A DNA stretch of 64,000 nt from Phytophthora sp. 'mugwort' (lineage: Eukaryota > Oomycota > Peronosporomycetes > Peronosporales > Peronosporaceae), in assembly GCA_033558025.1 (NCBI GenBank), contig JAUCEF010000005.1, positions 4,402,001-4,466,000 of the forward strand, in the 5' to 3' direction. Positions 1 through 11,705 of this stretch are shown here, one piece after another. The stretch's first letter is position 1. The number at the start of each line of letters is the position of its first letter. The position numbers and the translations under genes were made by a program. Under the pieces are notes generated by a model that had not been told where the DNA came from, ran no database searches, and saw nothing but the letters and a program-made list of their open reading frames with translations.

Positions 1-1235
1 AGAACTCTTTCTCATAGGATACTGGTTTAGTCCTACCTGCGTATCCCCAGAATCGTGCAGGGATGTTGGGTCGTGGAAACCCGTATTTCAGGGACTGTAG
101 CGTGAGTCACTGCCGACGGTGGAAGCACTGTCATCAACAACGCATCGATATACGGGTCGTACTGATTAAAGAAGGTCGGGCCGCAGGATGATTCCGATCC
201 ACTCTCTCGAAGAACACCGAGTCTCTTCTTGTGTTAAAAGAGAGGGTTCTAGATCGGCGCGATGCAATCGAAGCGCGTCGACGTCGGAGCTCAACCCACT
301 CTTCGTCGTATGGGGGCTCTTAAATTCGCGTCGTGAGCGCACTGCTCTGTTTACGGTTGATCCACCAATGCAAGCCGAATCGTGCGCGTTCAGGATGCGA
401 CCATCCCAACTGGACCAGTTGAACCCGATAGCGCTTCACAACTTGGTGCCCTCTCAGACGCGGGCAGGAGAGAGGTTGATAAAACCGAATCGGCCTGCAA
501 AGACTGATGTGTTGCGTCACCGTCGGATAACGGTAGAAAGCGAAACAAAATCTTAGGTATGTGACATTAGCTGGCTGCGAGAGAGGGGGACTATTATGCA
601 GCTTCTCCATGGCTGTTGACAGGGGTCGAGCTGGATGTCGGCAGTTAGAAGCGAAGATATGAGCTGGCTTGAACCGGTGGGCGAAGCAGGGTTGAGTAAG
701 GCGGAAAGATTACTGTTTATTGGTGTTGGATGCTTTTCAGGTTAAGCTTGAGCATTGCTGGACGGCTGGTGAAGTGAATCTGGTACTAACTAGGCGAAGA
801 TGTTTTTTTAACTGAGAGAACTTGTCGAATCTGGCCAGTATACGGCGTATCTCGCCTGTAAATAGCTGGCTTTAGTCTCGCCTGTGCATTCTGTCTTCGA
901 TTGTTATCGTGCAAATGAGGTCTTATCGCTACATTCTAGTTCGGCAATACATGTCTATTCTCTGCAACGTACACGCTACATTTTGTATTACTTTTTGTAT
1001 GTTATCCTTGGATAGTATCCAGCTAATCTGGATTGTACAAAGTCTGAATAAACTGTTCTTTCCTATGTAATGGCCCTTTTTGGAAATTGCCCCCCCTTAT
1101 TCTTGCCCCTTTTAGGTGTGTTAAGCAATCTGGATCAAAAGCCTTGTCTCAATAATGCATCTCCGTTTGGTGCATGCGATAGCGTATTTGATTTTTCCTA
1201 CAATAAAAATATAGCATACCAAATCTGTAGAGCTC
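1..1235. other. No gene recognised (accessory DNA)
   Basis: Short open frames occur on both strands, the longest at 188-556 on the plus strand (122 codons), but none resembles a family I know. Composition becomes AT-rich after about 780. I see nothing I can name here; it is probably decayed mobile DNA, judging only by what follows it. Confidence 0.4.
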
Positions 1236-1238
1236 TTA

Positions 1239-2400
1239 GGCCCTGTTTTTTTTCGTCGGTGTCTGGGTCTGGCAGTATCGGAAAGCATTTGGCTAGCAAT
1301 TATCCCCAGACGAGGCCTAAATTCCCACCCCAAGGGGGTGGGAGTTGTTTGAGGATTATATTCCCCAAACATGTGGTTGCCATGGACGGCCAAGACGAAG
1401 ACAATGCAATGCTCACTTTTCTGGTGGCCGTTTGTGCGGCAGCGATAGCGCCCAGAATCGCGCGCATAAGAGCGGACAACGAAAACCAACTGGCAGTGAA
1501 CCATCTGGGCTTCGACCCTCTATTAGCATCTCCTCGCTTCGACGCTTGGTTTCGTGGTCATCTGCGCTGCTCCCAGCTTAACTTTGTGCGCATTTGCGAG
1601 ATATTTCGATCGCATGCATCACCAGCCTGCTCCACAGACGTGAACACATTTTTGAAAAAAGGATGGGCTTGCTACTGCTGTATCTGGCACCGACTGGGAG
1701 TACGAAAGATGCTAGGTTGTCGCTCGGCTTCTTAAAGTATCACGCGATTGGTATCATCAACGAGTTATTGGGGCTTGTTCGCGAGCTAGCAGACGTCTAC
1801 ATAAATGCCCTCAAGTGGTGCTGAGTGGACGAAACTGATGGATGGTTTTACTGTGGTTCGCGGATTTCCGTACGATTGTGGAACTGAAGTTGGTTCTCTC
1901 GTCGAGATAGCAAGGCCTGCTGAGTACGAAAAAAAAAAGAGAGTAGTATTGCAAGGATTTTTATCCAGCGATATGCATGCAAGGGATTTGTGGTTCTCGC
2001 TGTCGCTTATATACTACGACATGTGGTCAGGGTCCTATAGTGACAAAAAGACTTGGAAAACGTCCAGTATTGGACTCTCGGCGCAAAATGTGTTCCTCCT
2101 GGATGTCATTCTCTTGCTGATGCTAGGTACACACTCAGCTGAGAGCTACTCCCACCTTACGTTCCACTTGAAGAAGGTGCAAAGCTCTCTCCAGCAAGAG
2201 TATTACAACTACATCCCGCTCGAATGGCAATCGAGTGCGCCTTCGGGATGTTGAAGCAGCGATTCTGTTTAATTAGACGCCGGCTGGAGCAGAAGTCAAG
2301 TACGAACTGCGTCAGGTGCATTTTGGCGGCTGTGGCCCTGCACAATATTTTTGTTTTTGAACGATGGCACTATCAACCGAAACGAGCATGATGATCCCAG
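1239..2400 (+). pseudogene. PIF/Harbinger transposase remnant
   Basis: Three overlapping plus-strand frames together read as a DDE_Tnp_4 (PIF/Harbinger) transposase. From the ATG at 1383 the N-terminal part carries RFDAWFRGHLRC. A second frame (about 1660-1820) gives the helix-turn-helix-like part, and the third (1805-2254) the DDE core. A last frame from 2224 reads MAIECAFGMLKQRF, the characteristic C-terminal signature of this family. At least three frame changes are needed, so it is not expressible. A TTA followed by GGCCCTG at 1236-1245 could be the target triplet and left terminus of the element; no matching right end was found. Family assignment is from established Harbinger signatures; the inactive state is seen directly. 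Confidence 0.8.
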
Positions 2401-2501
2401 CGAAAATGTGTTGGAAGTGGAGCCGAGTACCGATCGACGTGATATCCGCAAAGCAAAAGTAATGCCTTAGCTAGTTTGTTGTACCCTCGACCAAAGAAAC
2501 G

Positions 2502-2717
2502 TTAATTCTCAACTCGCAGCGCACGAATGAGTTCTTTGATGGCGGCAGTTTGCTGCTGCAATGTGTCTTCTTGTCGCGCTAGCGACGCAACCACCTCACG
2601 GGAGATCGACGCCTCTGTTGACGCAGATGCATTTCCCTTCATGGCTTCTCCCACAAGCTTCACTCCGTCGGCAAGCGCACGCAGCCCTATCAACAAAGCA
2701 ACACGCCTCTTAGACAA
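2502..2717 (-). pseudogene. C-terminal fragment, probable Harbinger Myb-like partner
   Basis: A 71-codon minus-strand frame ends in a short Gln/Leu-rich amphipathic helix (QEDTLQQQTAAIKELIRAL). In oomycete Harbinger elements the second protein is a Myb/SANT-like factor that often ends in such a coiled helix and is transcribed towards the transposase. Here the fragment is convergent with the remnant at 1239-2400, the same arrangement as in the fuller element at 40268-43645. No Myb domain remains next to it. The assignment is an inference from position and tail character. Confidence 0.35.
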
Positions 2718-2740
2718 ATATAAGCAGTAACAGCAGTATA

Positions 2741-4018
2741 GTGGCTAAACCTCGTGGAAAAGGTAAGGCGTTGTACGATGCCGATGCAGCTGATGTGATT
2801 ACAGCACCTGACGCTGTTGACCCGACGAAGGACTCGAACCCTCGTCGGTGTCATTCGGTATCCATTTCTCCAGACACTCGCCCGAACCCACGGTTCGTCC
2901 GCAGGTCCAGGATCCCGCCTAGCTCTCAGGGGGCTCTGGAAGGGGCCTTGTCCACTCGGGTCAGGACAGTGTGGACGGGGAGAACAACACAAGTCCATGG
3001 TGAAGCCGAATGCGCCGCCCGGGTGTGACCTCTCCTCGAATTTCAACGGAGGCGAGGGCTCTGCACAAAACAAGTCAGCTCAGACGATACCTAATGGCGA
3101 GTCGCTAGAGCAGACTTGCTTTCTCTGTCGGAAGCAAGTCTGCTCTAACGACCCGCCATTTCACATTGGAAGGGGGAAAGGCTCGAGCACGGGCCTCTAA
3201 TGCCAAGCACGTTAGCGATCGAAGCGTGATGTTTCTTTGTCTCCTGTCAGAGGCGATTCCGACGAGTTCGAGAGCAGCCGTCAGGCGCTCTACCGCAAGG
3301 GCGACCCTCGGACTCCCCACGCTTCAGTCCTGAAGAGGTGGGGACTGCGTCTGACACGGAATTCTCAGAGATCGTCAATGATCTCGATGATTGGCGGGCA
3401 CAATCCATGTGCCAGTCTGTTCGTGCGGTTGAATATGACGCAAAGTGCTTCCCGCCTGATATCAGTGTGTGGGTAGATGGCTATCTGGAGCAACTTGGTT
3501 TTCCTAGGAAGCTCATTGGAAAGTTTACCGCATCGGTGCCTACGGACGCGTCCTAGCGGAATAGTCTCCCTTTTTCAGGATAACCTGTGCGCCGCAGGGT
3601 ATGCACTTCTTGCACCCCATTGTATTCCGCTAGAGGCGTTTACCAGTCTTCGCAAGAAGGCTGAGAAAAATGATTTGCAATATATTGTGTGGGGATTTTT
3701 TTGGCTCAACCTGAGGGAACCTACACCGAAACAAAGTTCGAAGACCTCTTCTGGCATTGGATGGTTTTCGCGGGCACTCATCCAGGAACTCAAGGTGAGT
3801 TCCAGCTGGTCAACATACTAGACCAACGGAACCTTCGGGGCCGGTTACCTCACCCTGTCACCAATCAACAGCTCAAGAATGAACTCCAGCGCTTGGAGCA
3901 GCGGACTCACTCCGAGCAGCGATACGGCGTTCGTTCATCGAGACGCGTACCGTCGCGGCTGCTAAAAAGCAGCGGGAGACCCACGCCCCTGGCGCTTCGT
4001 CCCGTCACCGCGGAATAA
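2741..4018 (+). other. Degenerate reading frames of unknown origin
   Basis: Several overlapping plus-strand frames (2741-3028, 2817-3200, 3237-3476, 3338-3556, 3477-3821, 3689-4018) look like one longer protein broken by frame changes, with protein-like stretches such as ISVWVDGYLEQLGF and TKFEDLFWHWMVFAG. I do not recognise the family; a retroelement gag is possible but no zinc knuckle is evident. A strong hairpin sits inside it at 3093-3160. Confidence 0.3.
3093..3160. repeat. Perfect-loop inverted repeat (29-bp arms, 10-nt loop)
   Basis: Arms 3093-3121 and 3132-3160 are reverse complements with two mismatches and enclose the loop TCTCTGTCGG. The inner 16 bp around GAGCAGACTTGCTT pair perfectly. 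It could be a foldback element or a small-RNA precursor; the sequence alone does not decide. Confidence 0.8.
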
Positions 4019-4975
4019 AGTGGCTCAGCTCGAGACGACAGTGCCGCTGGGAGGGGTGGATATCGTGGGCGCGAACATGGGGAGGCTAAAGCGACCTAAA
4101 ATTTGGTTTTAAAACCAGGGAGGTCGCAAAGGAGAGTGGGATGTGTGATACGTCGGATCTATGTTCTTATCGTTCATGAGTGTCCAGCAATGTGTCTCTT
4201 TGCCCATTTTTTTCTGTCTGTGACCGGGCATGCGCTATCTTAACAATTGTCCATTCGGATTGTGCGCTCAGAAGTCGGTCGGCAAAACTAATGTGCAACA
4301 GCGCAACAGCACAACGTGCTGCAACAAACCCGGTCAAGTGCATGTATCCGGATATAAGATAGGCTCTCTAAAAGATACCTCTATTAAACATGAAATGCAG
4401 TATTTGTTTAGGAAGTGGAGCTTTACGATTACTCTCTTGCTGGAATTATTGTGCTTTTTTCTCAATTACGCAGCAAATCGCGCAGGGTCACTACGACGCA
4501 CCGTTAAGTACGATTAGATTCAGTGCAACCGCATAGACCGGGCATGGTCAAAAGACTGAAAGATTGTACTGGGGCGATTCGTTCATCGATTAATTTTGTT
4601 TAATATGGGCTGGAAGCACAATACTCAAGTACGAGATTGAATTTCTATTATAAAAGACAAAGCGATTCTGTTGGTGCAGGAGTTTTAAATAAAGTAGCTT
4701 TTATGGGTGCAATCTATGTGTCAAATTGTTATGTTTGGAGTGACCGTTTTGATTCTTATATGTAATTTTTTTATCATCTAATTTAGTAGGATAAATATAG
4801 GGCGATTGAAACCAGCCGGAGCCCACAAATTTACTGGACAACATGCTTGTAGCTTTCTATCTTGGCCAGTATTACAGTACATGCACTCTCACGAGTTCAG
4901 CAGGCGTGATGTCTTCCATATTCATGCGGATGGTATAAGCGCCCAATATGTTAGGTTCATCTTCGGTCCTAATGT
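4019..4975. other. No gene seen
   Basis: AT-rich DNA with many stops. Short frames (4180-4362, 4230-4517, 4806-5048) show no family features. The stretch ends where a motif shared with 1239-1275 begins at 4976. Confidence 0.4.
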
Positions 4976-6110
4976 AGGGCCCTGGATTCTCCGTCGGTGT
5001 CTGGGTCTGGGGATAAACGACCTCGTAAATCACCGACTCTGTCCCTAGATTGCTGGTTTTGTGAGCAGGCCCGCTGATCTGTATATCCTTTCAAACTCGT
5101 TAAATCTTGCTGAACCATTCAGTGCAATAAACCATTCAGTTGTGAAATTGCCTCGTACCGGGAGATGCAAGCGAACTTCATGGAGATGCTATTGTCGCAC
5201 GTGTCGGACGCGGCCCTCATACCCCAGCCACCCTCTCCTTCCCCATCGACAGCCAGTGCGGGTGCGCTGGCGACGGCGAACCCTCTGGCCTTGCGAGCGA
5301 GAGCACCGGCGACCGAGGAGCTCCTGTTGCGACGAGGAGCAGCCGTCAAACCGCGGGCGCCCGTCCAACAGCGACCGGAGGTGTGGACGAAAGGGGTGAC
5401 GACGATATTGTTTTTTTTCACTGTTCGGTGAGGACTTCTGCTATGGTGTGGCTATATCTCATAGGCCGCTATGCATGCGTACAATATTTTAGATACGTGA
5501 CTGCGAAGGAGGAGTTCAAGCGCGCCCGCAACTACGTTGAGATTGGTGCAACGCGAGCGTTGGTGGCCACACTGGTAAACAAGGCTGATGTAAGAGCCTA
5601 CACCGTGAACCAGTGCAACAATAGGGTAAGCTTGAATCGTGTAATCGCTTCTTGCTGCCCTTGTTAATAAATGCTGTAGCTAGGCTACGCAGATCAAATG
5701 GCCTAAAAACGTGGTCAATGCATCGTTTGGATCGAAATGCTACTGGCAACACGCCAAAGATGACCCCTCCTCCTTGTCTGGAGCCGATGCTCGAGCACTG
5801 GGCTCCATGCAGAACACCTTGCTCTGTGATGCGTCGACCAACCATGACGACGACACTGACACCGTCGACATAATATCGAACGAGGATGAGTCAATCGGGA
5901 CAGCGCGCAACAAGCGCAAGAAAACGAACGGGGAATGCGTTGAAAACTATATTTGTTGTAGTTGTTAGCTGGTTTAGTCTTCGGCTCTGCATCGTTAGCC
6001 TTGGATGTAGTGGTCGCCGCGGCGCCACTTGAGCTTCCCTTTCGGGGTATCCTTCTTGGGTCGACGTGGAAACCTTGGGGGCTGGTGGCCAAATGCTCTG
6101 TGAGAGCAAC
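4976..6110 (+). mobile_element. Second element with shared terminus; possible Myb/SANT-like remnant
   Basis: The sequence CGTCGGTGTCTGGGTCTGG at 4992-5010, preceded by GGGCCCTG, matches the probable left terminus of the Harbinger remnant at 1239-1275 in the same orientation. This suggests a second related element starting here. Plus-strand frames behind it (5165-5431, 5383-5667, then 5711-5968) include an acidic/basic tail (DDDTDTVDIISNEDE) and a segment NQCNNRV that resembles the recognition helix region of Myb/SANT-like proteins. The frames need at least two shifts. Myb identity is weakly supported. Confidence 0.35.
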
Positions 6111-6917
6111 GTGCCGCAGAGGAAGATCTCATGCGGCTTGTCGAATGGTTTTCAAATGTGCGCGTGAAAGTGTGAGACCCACATTTCCTCGCACATGATT
6201 GGCCTATATTCGAATCTAAGTGGGAGGGGTGTAACGAGGTTACCGTATTTCCCCTGTTACAAGCGTCACCTCATTTTATCCAAACATATTTCTCCTTTTA
6301 TATTTTAAGTTTCCGCTTTGTCCCAAGTGTCAGATCCGCAAAACGAGTGAGCCGGACACATCGTTCAATTTTTGAAGAGCGCAAGACATGAGAGGCACGA
6401 ATAAACGGCGATGGTGTGCACATCGATGAAGACCTTAGTAGCAGCGACAGTGAAGGCGTGTTGCACTGAGACGGGTGTCGAACTTCAATGCGTTTCCAGC
6501 TTATTTCATGCCTAACATAGATCTAATAGCACGCGAAAATCATGATCCGTGCACTTCATATTATAATTTCAATACAAACAAAAATGCCGCCCGTGCAAGT
6601 TAGTCCTCACGCTCGCTACAGACTTAAGATTTTGCACATCGCTAGCTATCGCTTGATGTAGCGCTGCATCAAGCGCAACATTTGCTCTCACTATTTAGTA
6701 AGTGGTGGACTCTTGCCTTGAGCAACGAAGCTGAAGCACTCTGCGGCCAGTGCAAAGTCCAATAGAGATCTAGTGGACCGTCATATCTAACACCATCAAT
6801 CAAATTTTCCCGTCCGTCCGTCCGTCAGTCAGTCCGTCACAGCGTAACGGTTTATTCGTGCTGTCATTGGTCAAATTATGCCGCCGAGCGAAGCGAAAGG
6901 GTGCCGTTTTTTTCGGT
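6111..6917. other. No gene; short GTCC repeats
   Basis: No coding signal is seen. A run of GTCC/GTCA units (four to six copies) lies at about 6811-6840. Directly after it comes the segment GCCGCCGAGCGAAGCG just before the truncated gypsy polyprotein. This may mark an insertion junction that removed the 5' part of the retroelement. Confidence 0.4.
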
Positions 6918-9545
6918 ATGCTCGACTTCATTAAAGGCTACTGGCAGCTTGCTCTGGCAGAAGAGTGCCAAGCGATGTGTTGTCCCACATGAACCACAAC
7001 AAAGTCTACACACCGAAGCGAGTCCCTCAGGGTTGTACTGACGCAACATTGTTCTTCCAGGCTACAATACAGAAATGTTTGGAAGAACTCATGCATAAGC
7101 ATCTGATCGTGCGGATAGATGACTTGTTGCTTTTCGCTAATGATATGGAGACCTACTTGGCTAAGATGGAAAGACTGTTGGAACTGCTCGATTTCTTTGG
7201 CTTCAAACTCAGCGTGAAGAAGTCGTGTTTGTTCAAGCCTGAAGTGCGCTGGTGCAGGAAAATTATTTCGGGTTCTGGCGTTTGATATGATCCAGAGCGA
7301 CTTCGGACACTCCAGAGCCTTCCGTACCCTACCACGGCAGGAGAGCTCCAACAATTTTTTGTGCTCGACAAACTGGATCATTGACCATGCAAGCAAGCGA
7401 ACGAAGAGGGTAGCAGCTGGAATCGCTATCAACATGACTGACGAACAGCGGACGGCGTACGACGCAGTGAAGGAATCGCTGGCAAATAGCTTAAAGTTTG
7501 CATTCCCACGAGAGGACGCGACCATGTGCGTGATGACAGACGCGAGCGACGTTGGTTGGAGTTAGTGGTAAGCCAGGTACTCAAATGGAGAGCTGACGCA
7601 CCTGTTTACGAGCAACAGCACGAGTTGCTTATATGCCTGAGCGGAACGTTTACTGGATCGCAGTGCCACTGGAGCATTATAGAGAAAGAAGCGTATCCGA
7701 TTGTATGTGCTTGTGACAAGTTGAGCTACTTGCTCCTACGACCGAAAGGTTTCCAGATTTACTGCGACCACAGAACTTGATTTACGTTTTCGCACCTGGG
7801 GCGGAAGTAAAGAAGCATATTCGCGGGAAATTGTAGCGGTGGGCAACTAAACTGATGGAATATAAGTATGAGATCCAGCACATCGAAGGCACATCGAATG
7901 TGTGAAGTGACATGGTGTCCTGTTGGGCAGGGAACCATACACATGAGACTCGCTTAAGGCAAATGACACTTCGCCAAGGGGTGTACCGACCCCAGCGAAG
8001 CCAGCAGCAAGCAAACGGAAACGGCCTCTTCGAAAACGCAAACAGCGACTCAGTGAGAGGACATCAAACGGATTTGAGTGGCCAAGCCGGAAAGTGATCG
8101 TCAAGTCACAGATCACAAATAGGGAGTTCCAACCGCCCAATGCAGTGGGAGATGAGAATGAGGGGTGGTATATCGATGGTAAATTATGGATCCCCGACCA
8201 AGACGAAAACTTAGTGCAGCGCAAATTGGTAGTGGCACATTGTGAACGCAAGGACACCGTGGCAGAGAGGCTGCAATGGAATCGATACGGAGATTTGTCT
8301 ACCTGGTCCGCCTGAGAGCCGGGTGGAGAAATTTCTTTCGACTTGCTTGCTGTGCCATCATGTTAAAGGGGGTAAGATAATTCAGAGATCGTGGGAGAAA
8401 CGTACCGAACGAATGAGCGCAACGGTGCCCTACACTGGGATTTCTTATGTCTAGGCAACAGCTTTGCTTGCGACAGCTACCTATTGGTGCTTAAGGACGA
8501 AGCGACACATTTTTGCGAGCTGATACCGTGCTCCAGCCCAACAAGCACATTTGCAGTCGAAGCCATCCTAGCATGGCATAGTCGGTATGGCATACCGCCA
8601 CTGTGGATTAGTGATCAGGGGTCACAGTTCAAGAATAAAGTGGTAGCGGAGGTGTGCCGACGCCTCAATTCAAAGCAAGAATTCACTGTGGCATACAGCC
8701 CCTGGATAAATGGCAGCATTGAGCGTGCCAACCGAGATATCATCCCGGTTTCGCGGACTCTATGCTTAGAGTACGAAGTTGACACACATGATTGGACGTA
8801 TTTCGTACCATTCTGCAAGGGAACTTGAACCACACGCCCGTTTCCTCTTTGGGTAACAAGACCCCGGTCGAGTTGTTTTGTGAACTTCCACTACCATCAC
8901 TTTTGGAGTTTTGCGTAGATCCGAAACAGCGAAAGATACAATCCCTACCAGAACAATCAGGCGACATCGAGCGTTGGCTTGCAGCAATAAAGACCAGCAT
9001 CCGATTTATTCACAAACCGATGATTACTGCACGCGCACAACAGACCGAGCGCAACAAACGGCGCCACCAACATGCGAAACAAGCCAACTTCGACGTGGGC
9101 GATTACGTATTGAGGTCAAGGGTGGACCATAAGCACCAAGACAAATTATTAGCGACCTGGATTGGGCCGTACCAAGTCATCCGAGCTGACAAGCACTCTT
9201 TCGTAGTGCGGTACCTCGTGACCGGCGAGGAGACAGACGTCAACGCCTCTAGGTTGAAGTTCTATACTGAGAGCTCGCTGCAGATCTCAGAAGAGCATGT
9301 AGCGGCCCAAGGCCAAGTGTTAGCGGTCAAAGAGTTGCTTGACTGTACATGGAATACAGAGAAGAAAGACTACGACGTTCTAGTGAGCTGGAAGGGCTTG
9401 AGCCTATTGAGGACTCCCCGGAATCAGCCAAGTCTTTGGCAAAAGACATACCGGTGCTGTTAAAACAGTTCGCAGAGCGACGTGGAGATCCTCGCTTCGA
9501 GCAACATGTATTGGCACTGACCCAGAAGGAGTCGGCGACGGAGTG
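6918..9545 (+). pseudogene. Ty3/gypsy chromodomain retrotransposon pol remnant (5'-truncated)
   Basis: The order reverse transcriptase, RNase H, integrase, chromodomain-like tail identifies a Ty3/gypsy polyprotein. The RT starts abruptly at about 6918 with LDFIKGYWQL. Its catalytic box reads RIDDLLLFA at about 7112 instead of the usual aromatic-x-DD form. RNase H follows (VMTDASDVGWS near 7530, QIYCDHRT near 7755). The integrase core carries CDSYLLVLKDEATHF, WISDQGSQFKN and a YSPWINGSIERAN box (8460-8740). The C-terminal part (8792-9463) has the GPYQVIRA and VLVSWKGL signatures of an integrase tail plus chromodomain. Gag, protease and the RT N-terminus are missing, and several frameshifts and stops separate the blocks. 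Inactive. Confidence 0.9.
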
Positions 9546-9561
9546 ACCGACGTGCTGCAAC

Positions 9562-10061
9562 TGTTAATATCGAGATGACGTCATAACGTCACAGATTTTG
9601 TTTTCGACATCTTTTCGACACATACGATATTTTGACATTTCGACAAACTAATTTCGACACTGACTCAAACAGACCTGAGTGACAGCTCAGAAAGACTTGA
9701 GTGGCTTTGAGCAAGCAGGGCCCGACTGACTGGACAAGGCTTGGAAGGGCGGTGTAGTAGTAGGGGGGGGGGGGGGTCGATGAAGCAAGCCCAGCCCATT
9801 CACCGGGCGACGTCCACGAATAGACGTCGCCAAGCTGGCATTAGGATAGGGCAGAAAGTAGAGAAACCAATGCGCAACCGACAGAGAGGTCGTTGGCAGA
9901 AGGCGCTTTGGTAGAAGACGCTTTGGCAGAAGACGTTCTGCAGAAGTCGCCGACACAGCTAGAGGAGGAGATCACTTTAAGTTTTACCTCCAAACCATCA
10001 ACAGAGCTTTGGTTTGCCCGGAAGCGCCAGCTTCCCTCGTAGTGCTCCGAAACCTACTACA
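9562..10061 (+). repeat. Probable 3' LTR of the gypsy element
   Basis: Directly behind the polyprotein the sequence begins TGTTAATATCGAGATGACGTC and runs about 500 bp to CTACTACA, fitting a TG...CA long terminal repeat in the correct position. It has stretches of TTTCGACA-type repeats near its start and a run of 13-14 G near 9765. The 5' LTR is absent because the element is truncated, so the borders cannot be checked internally. Confidence 0.4.
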
Positions 10062-10127
10062 CCTTCACGTCACTTGTTAGCTGAGATTTTACTTTACTTG
10101 CTTGCGGGCTTCACGCTCTTGCTGAAG

Positions 10128-10355
10128 CTACTGGTCTTTACCATCGAGTTCTTCTTCAAGCTGTAAGATCATTTTCTGAGCTTCTTTTGCCGCTTTTAAC
10201 GCCTGCCCGGCAGCGACTTGTGCTTGTTGACGAACAGCTCGCTCGCGACAAATTATCTCCTCCATCTCGTCGATCGTCCTTTCGGTCCCTGCAGTTGCAT
10301 GTTTACCTTCGTCGCACTTGATGAGACCTCCTCGCTTGTATGCGTTGGCGATCAT
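10128..10355 (-). pseudogene. Coiled-coil fragment related to the GBP tail
   Basis: A 75-codon minus-strand frame contains an Ala/Gln/Glu-rich helix (RAVRQQAQVAAGQALKAA) like the coiled-coil tail of the GBP gene at 11706-15340. It lies downstream of a longer tail copy at 10682-11514, in the same orientation. It is probably a further decayed duplicate. No GTPase domain is present. Confidence 0.4.
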
Positions 10356-10681
10356 TGCGGCTTCCAGAATATTGAACTCTCACACGGAATCACTACAGTA
10401 GAAACAACAGGTTGACACATGATGCAGATAAGATTTAGCCATGAATAACTCCTGACGTCCTCGTGCTCGAGTGGCGACGAGAGGACGCACTTCCATCTCA
10501 ATATCCGCTAAATTGCTTCATCTTTACATTCCATCCAAATTTAACACGGACGGCGCCGTTTTGACTGCAGAATGGGGAATGGTGCTACTAAATTGATGGG
10601 GTGCGGTGGTACGGGCATTCAATGAACATGACAAGATGCTGAATACGGAGGACAAGCCAGCTATTTTCCTATGGCTTCGTT

Positions 10682-11514
10682 TCACTTCTCTACTTCTTTG
10701 ACGTGAGTGACTTGGCGCGTGCCTGTATACGCTTCTCGGATTTCCTCTTGAGCGGCTTTGCGCGCTTCTGCTAACGACATTTTGGTGTTATCCTCGGTAG
10801 ACGACGTTCGTCTTGCTTTGCTGGTAGGTCCTCGGGGCTTTGAAGACAATGCAGACTTGCAGGATTTCGTCGATACTCGTGACGACGCGCGCGCATAATT
10901 CATCAGTGTTGATAATATCACTCTCCTGTTGATAATATCTCTCTCCTTCGCTACTGATATCAACTTGATATCCATAGCGAAGGAGAGAGGAGTGACTTAC
11001 CGGAAGAGCTTGTCTGCTCAGGGACGTGTGAGTCTGAGACGTCTTCCATCACGAAATCTTCCGATTCTTGCATAGATGGGCTTTCTTGCATAGAGGCTTT
11101 CACGCCGGAGTTTTTGGTCTGTGCAGGGGCTGGTGGTGAATTAAGCCGACTGGCTTCAAGGGCAGCACGAGCTGCCATTTCGGCAGCTTCCGCTACTTAG
11201 TGAGCTGTGGTTTCGGCCTGCTCACGAGCAGCTCGCTCTTGTTGTAGCTCACGCTTCATGTTGGTCCGTTCTCGAGCTGCAAATGCAGAGGCTGACTGAT
11301 GCTGATTGGCTTCGACTGCGGCATGAGCAGCCACTTCTGCTGCATTTGCTGCTTGCTGAGCTGCAAACTCAGCGCTAGCACAGGCATTGCGCTCTTGCTC
11401 CAGTAAGTGCTCCGTAATCCCAAGCTGTTGTGTCAACTGCACGATCGTGAACCTCGCTTCTTCTAGCTTTAGCTCGCTGACTTCATCTTTCTGCATTGAG
11501 TTTGTGTTCGTCAT
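10682..11514 (-). pseudogene. Partial duplicate of the GBP C-terminal coiled coil
   Basis: The first part (11514-11197) contains AAQQAANAAEVAA, which is identical to a segment of exon 5 of the neighbouring GBP gene, and then runs into an in-frame TAA. The same frame continues as EMAARAALEAS, an acidic VMEDVSDS segment, and a GTAAGT donor at about 10999. A last block (10860-10682) reads KMSLAEARKAAQEE, matching the last exon of the GBP gene. So it copies exon 5-intron-exon 6 of the neighbour but lacks the GTPase part and has a stop. Lying directly downstream in the same orientation, it looks like a partial tandem duplication. A short expressed protein of 105 residues from 11514 cannot be excluded. 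Confidence 0.65.
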
Positions 11515-11705
11515 ATCACCCAGCGGAAGATCTCAAGATAAACGGAACCGGCCCATCAGACGGATCTACGTCGAAGTACTAAATACGATAACAGCAACGG
11601 TTAGCAAAAAAAAAACGGATAGGAAGCTGCACTGCTGGGGCTCTGAAAAAACATTGTGTTCAGAGCTGGGCAGGTATCCGATGCTCTCTGTCAATCCTCC
11701 AATCC

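Noticed and set aside
2817..2840. Second box-B-like sequence GGTTCGAGTCC on the minus strand
   Set aside because: No box A at a suitable distance and no cloverleaf could be folded; the short T-arm likeness is probably chance or a very old tRNA-derived fragment.
9760..9780. Run of 13-14 G as a structural or quadruplex signal
   Set aside because: A plain homopolymer in a putative LTR; most likely slippage or a sequencing weak spot.
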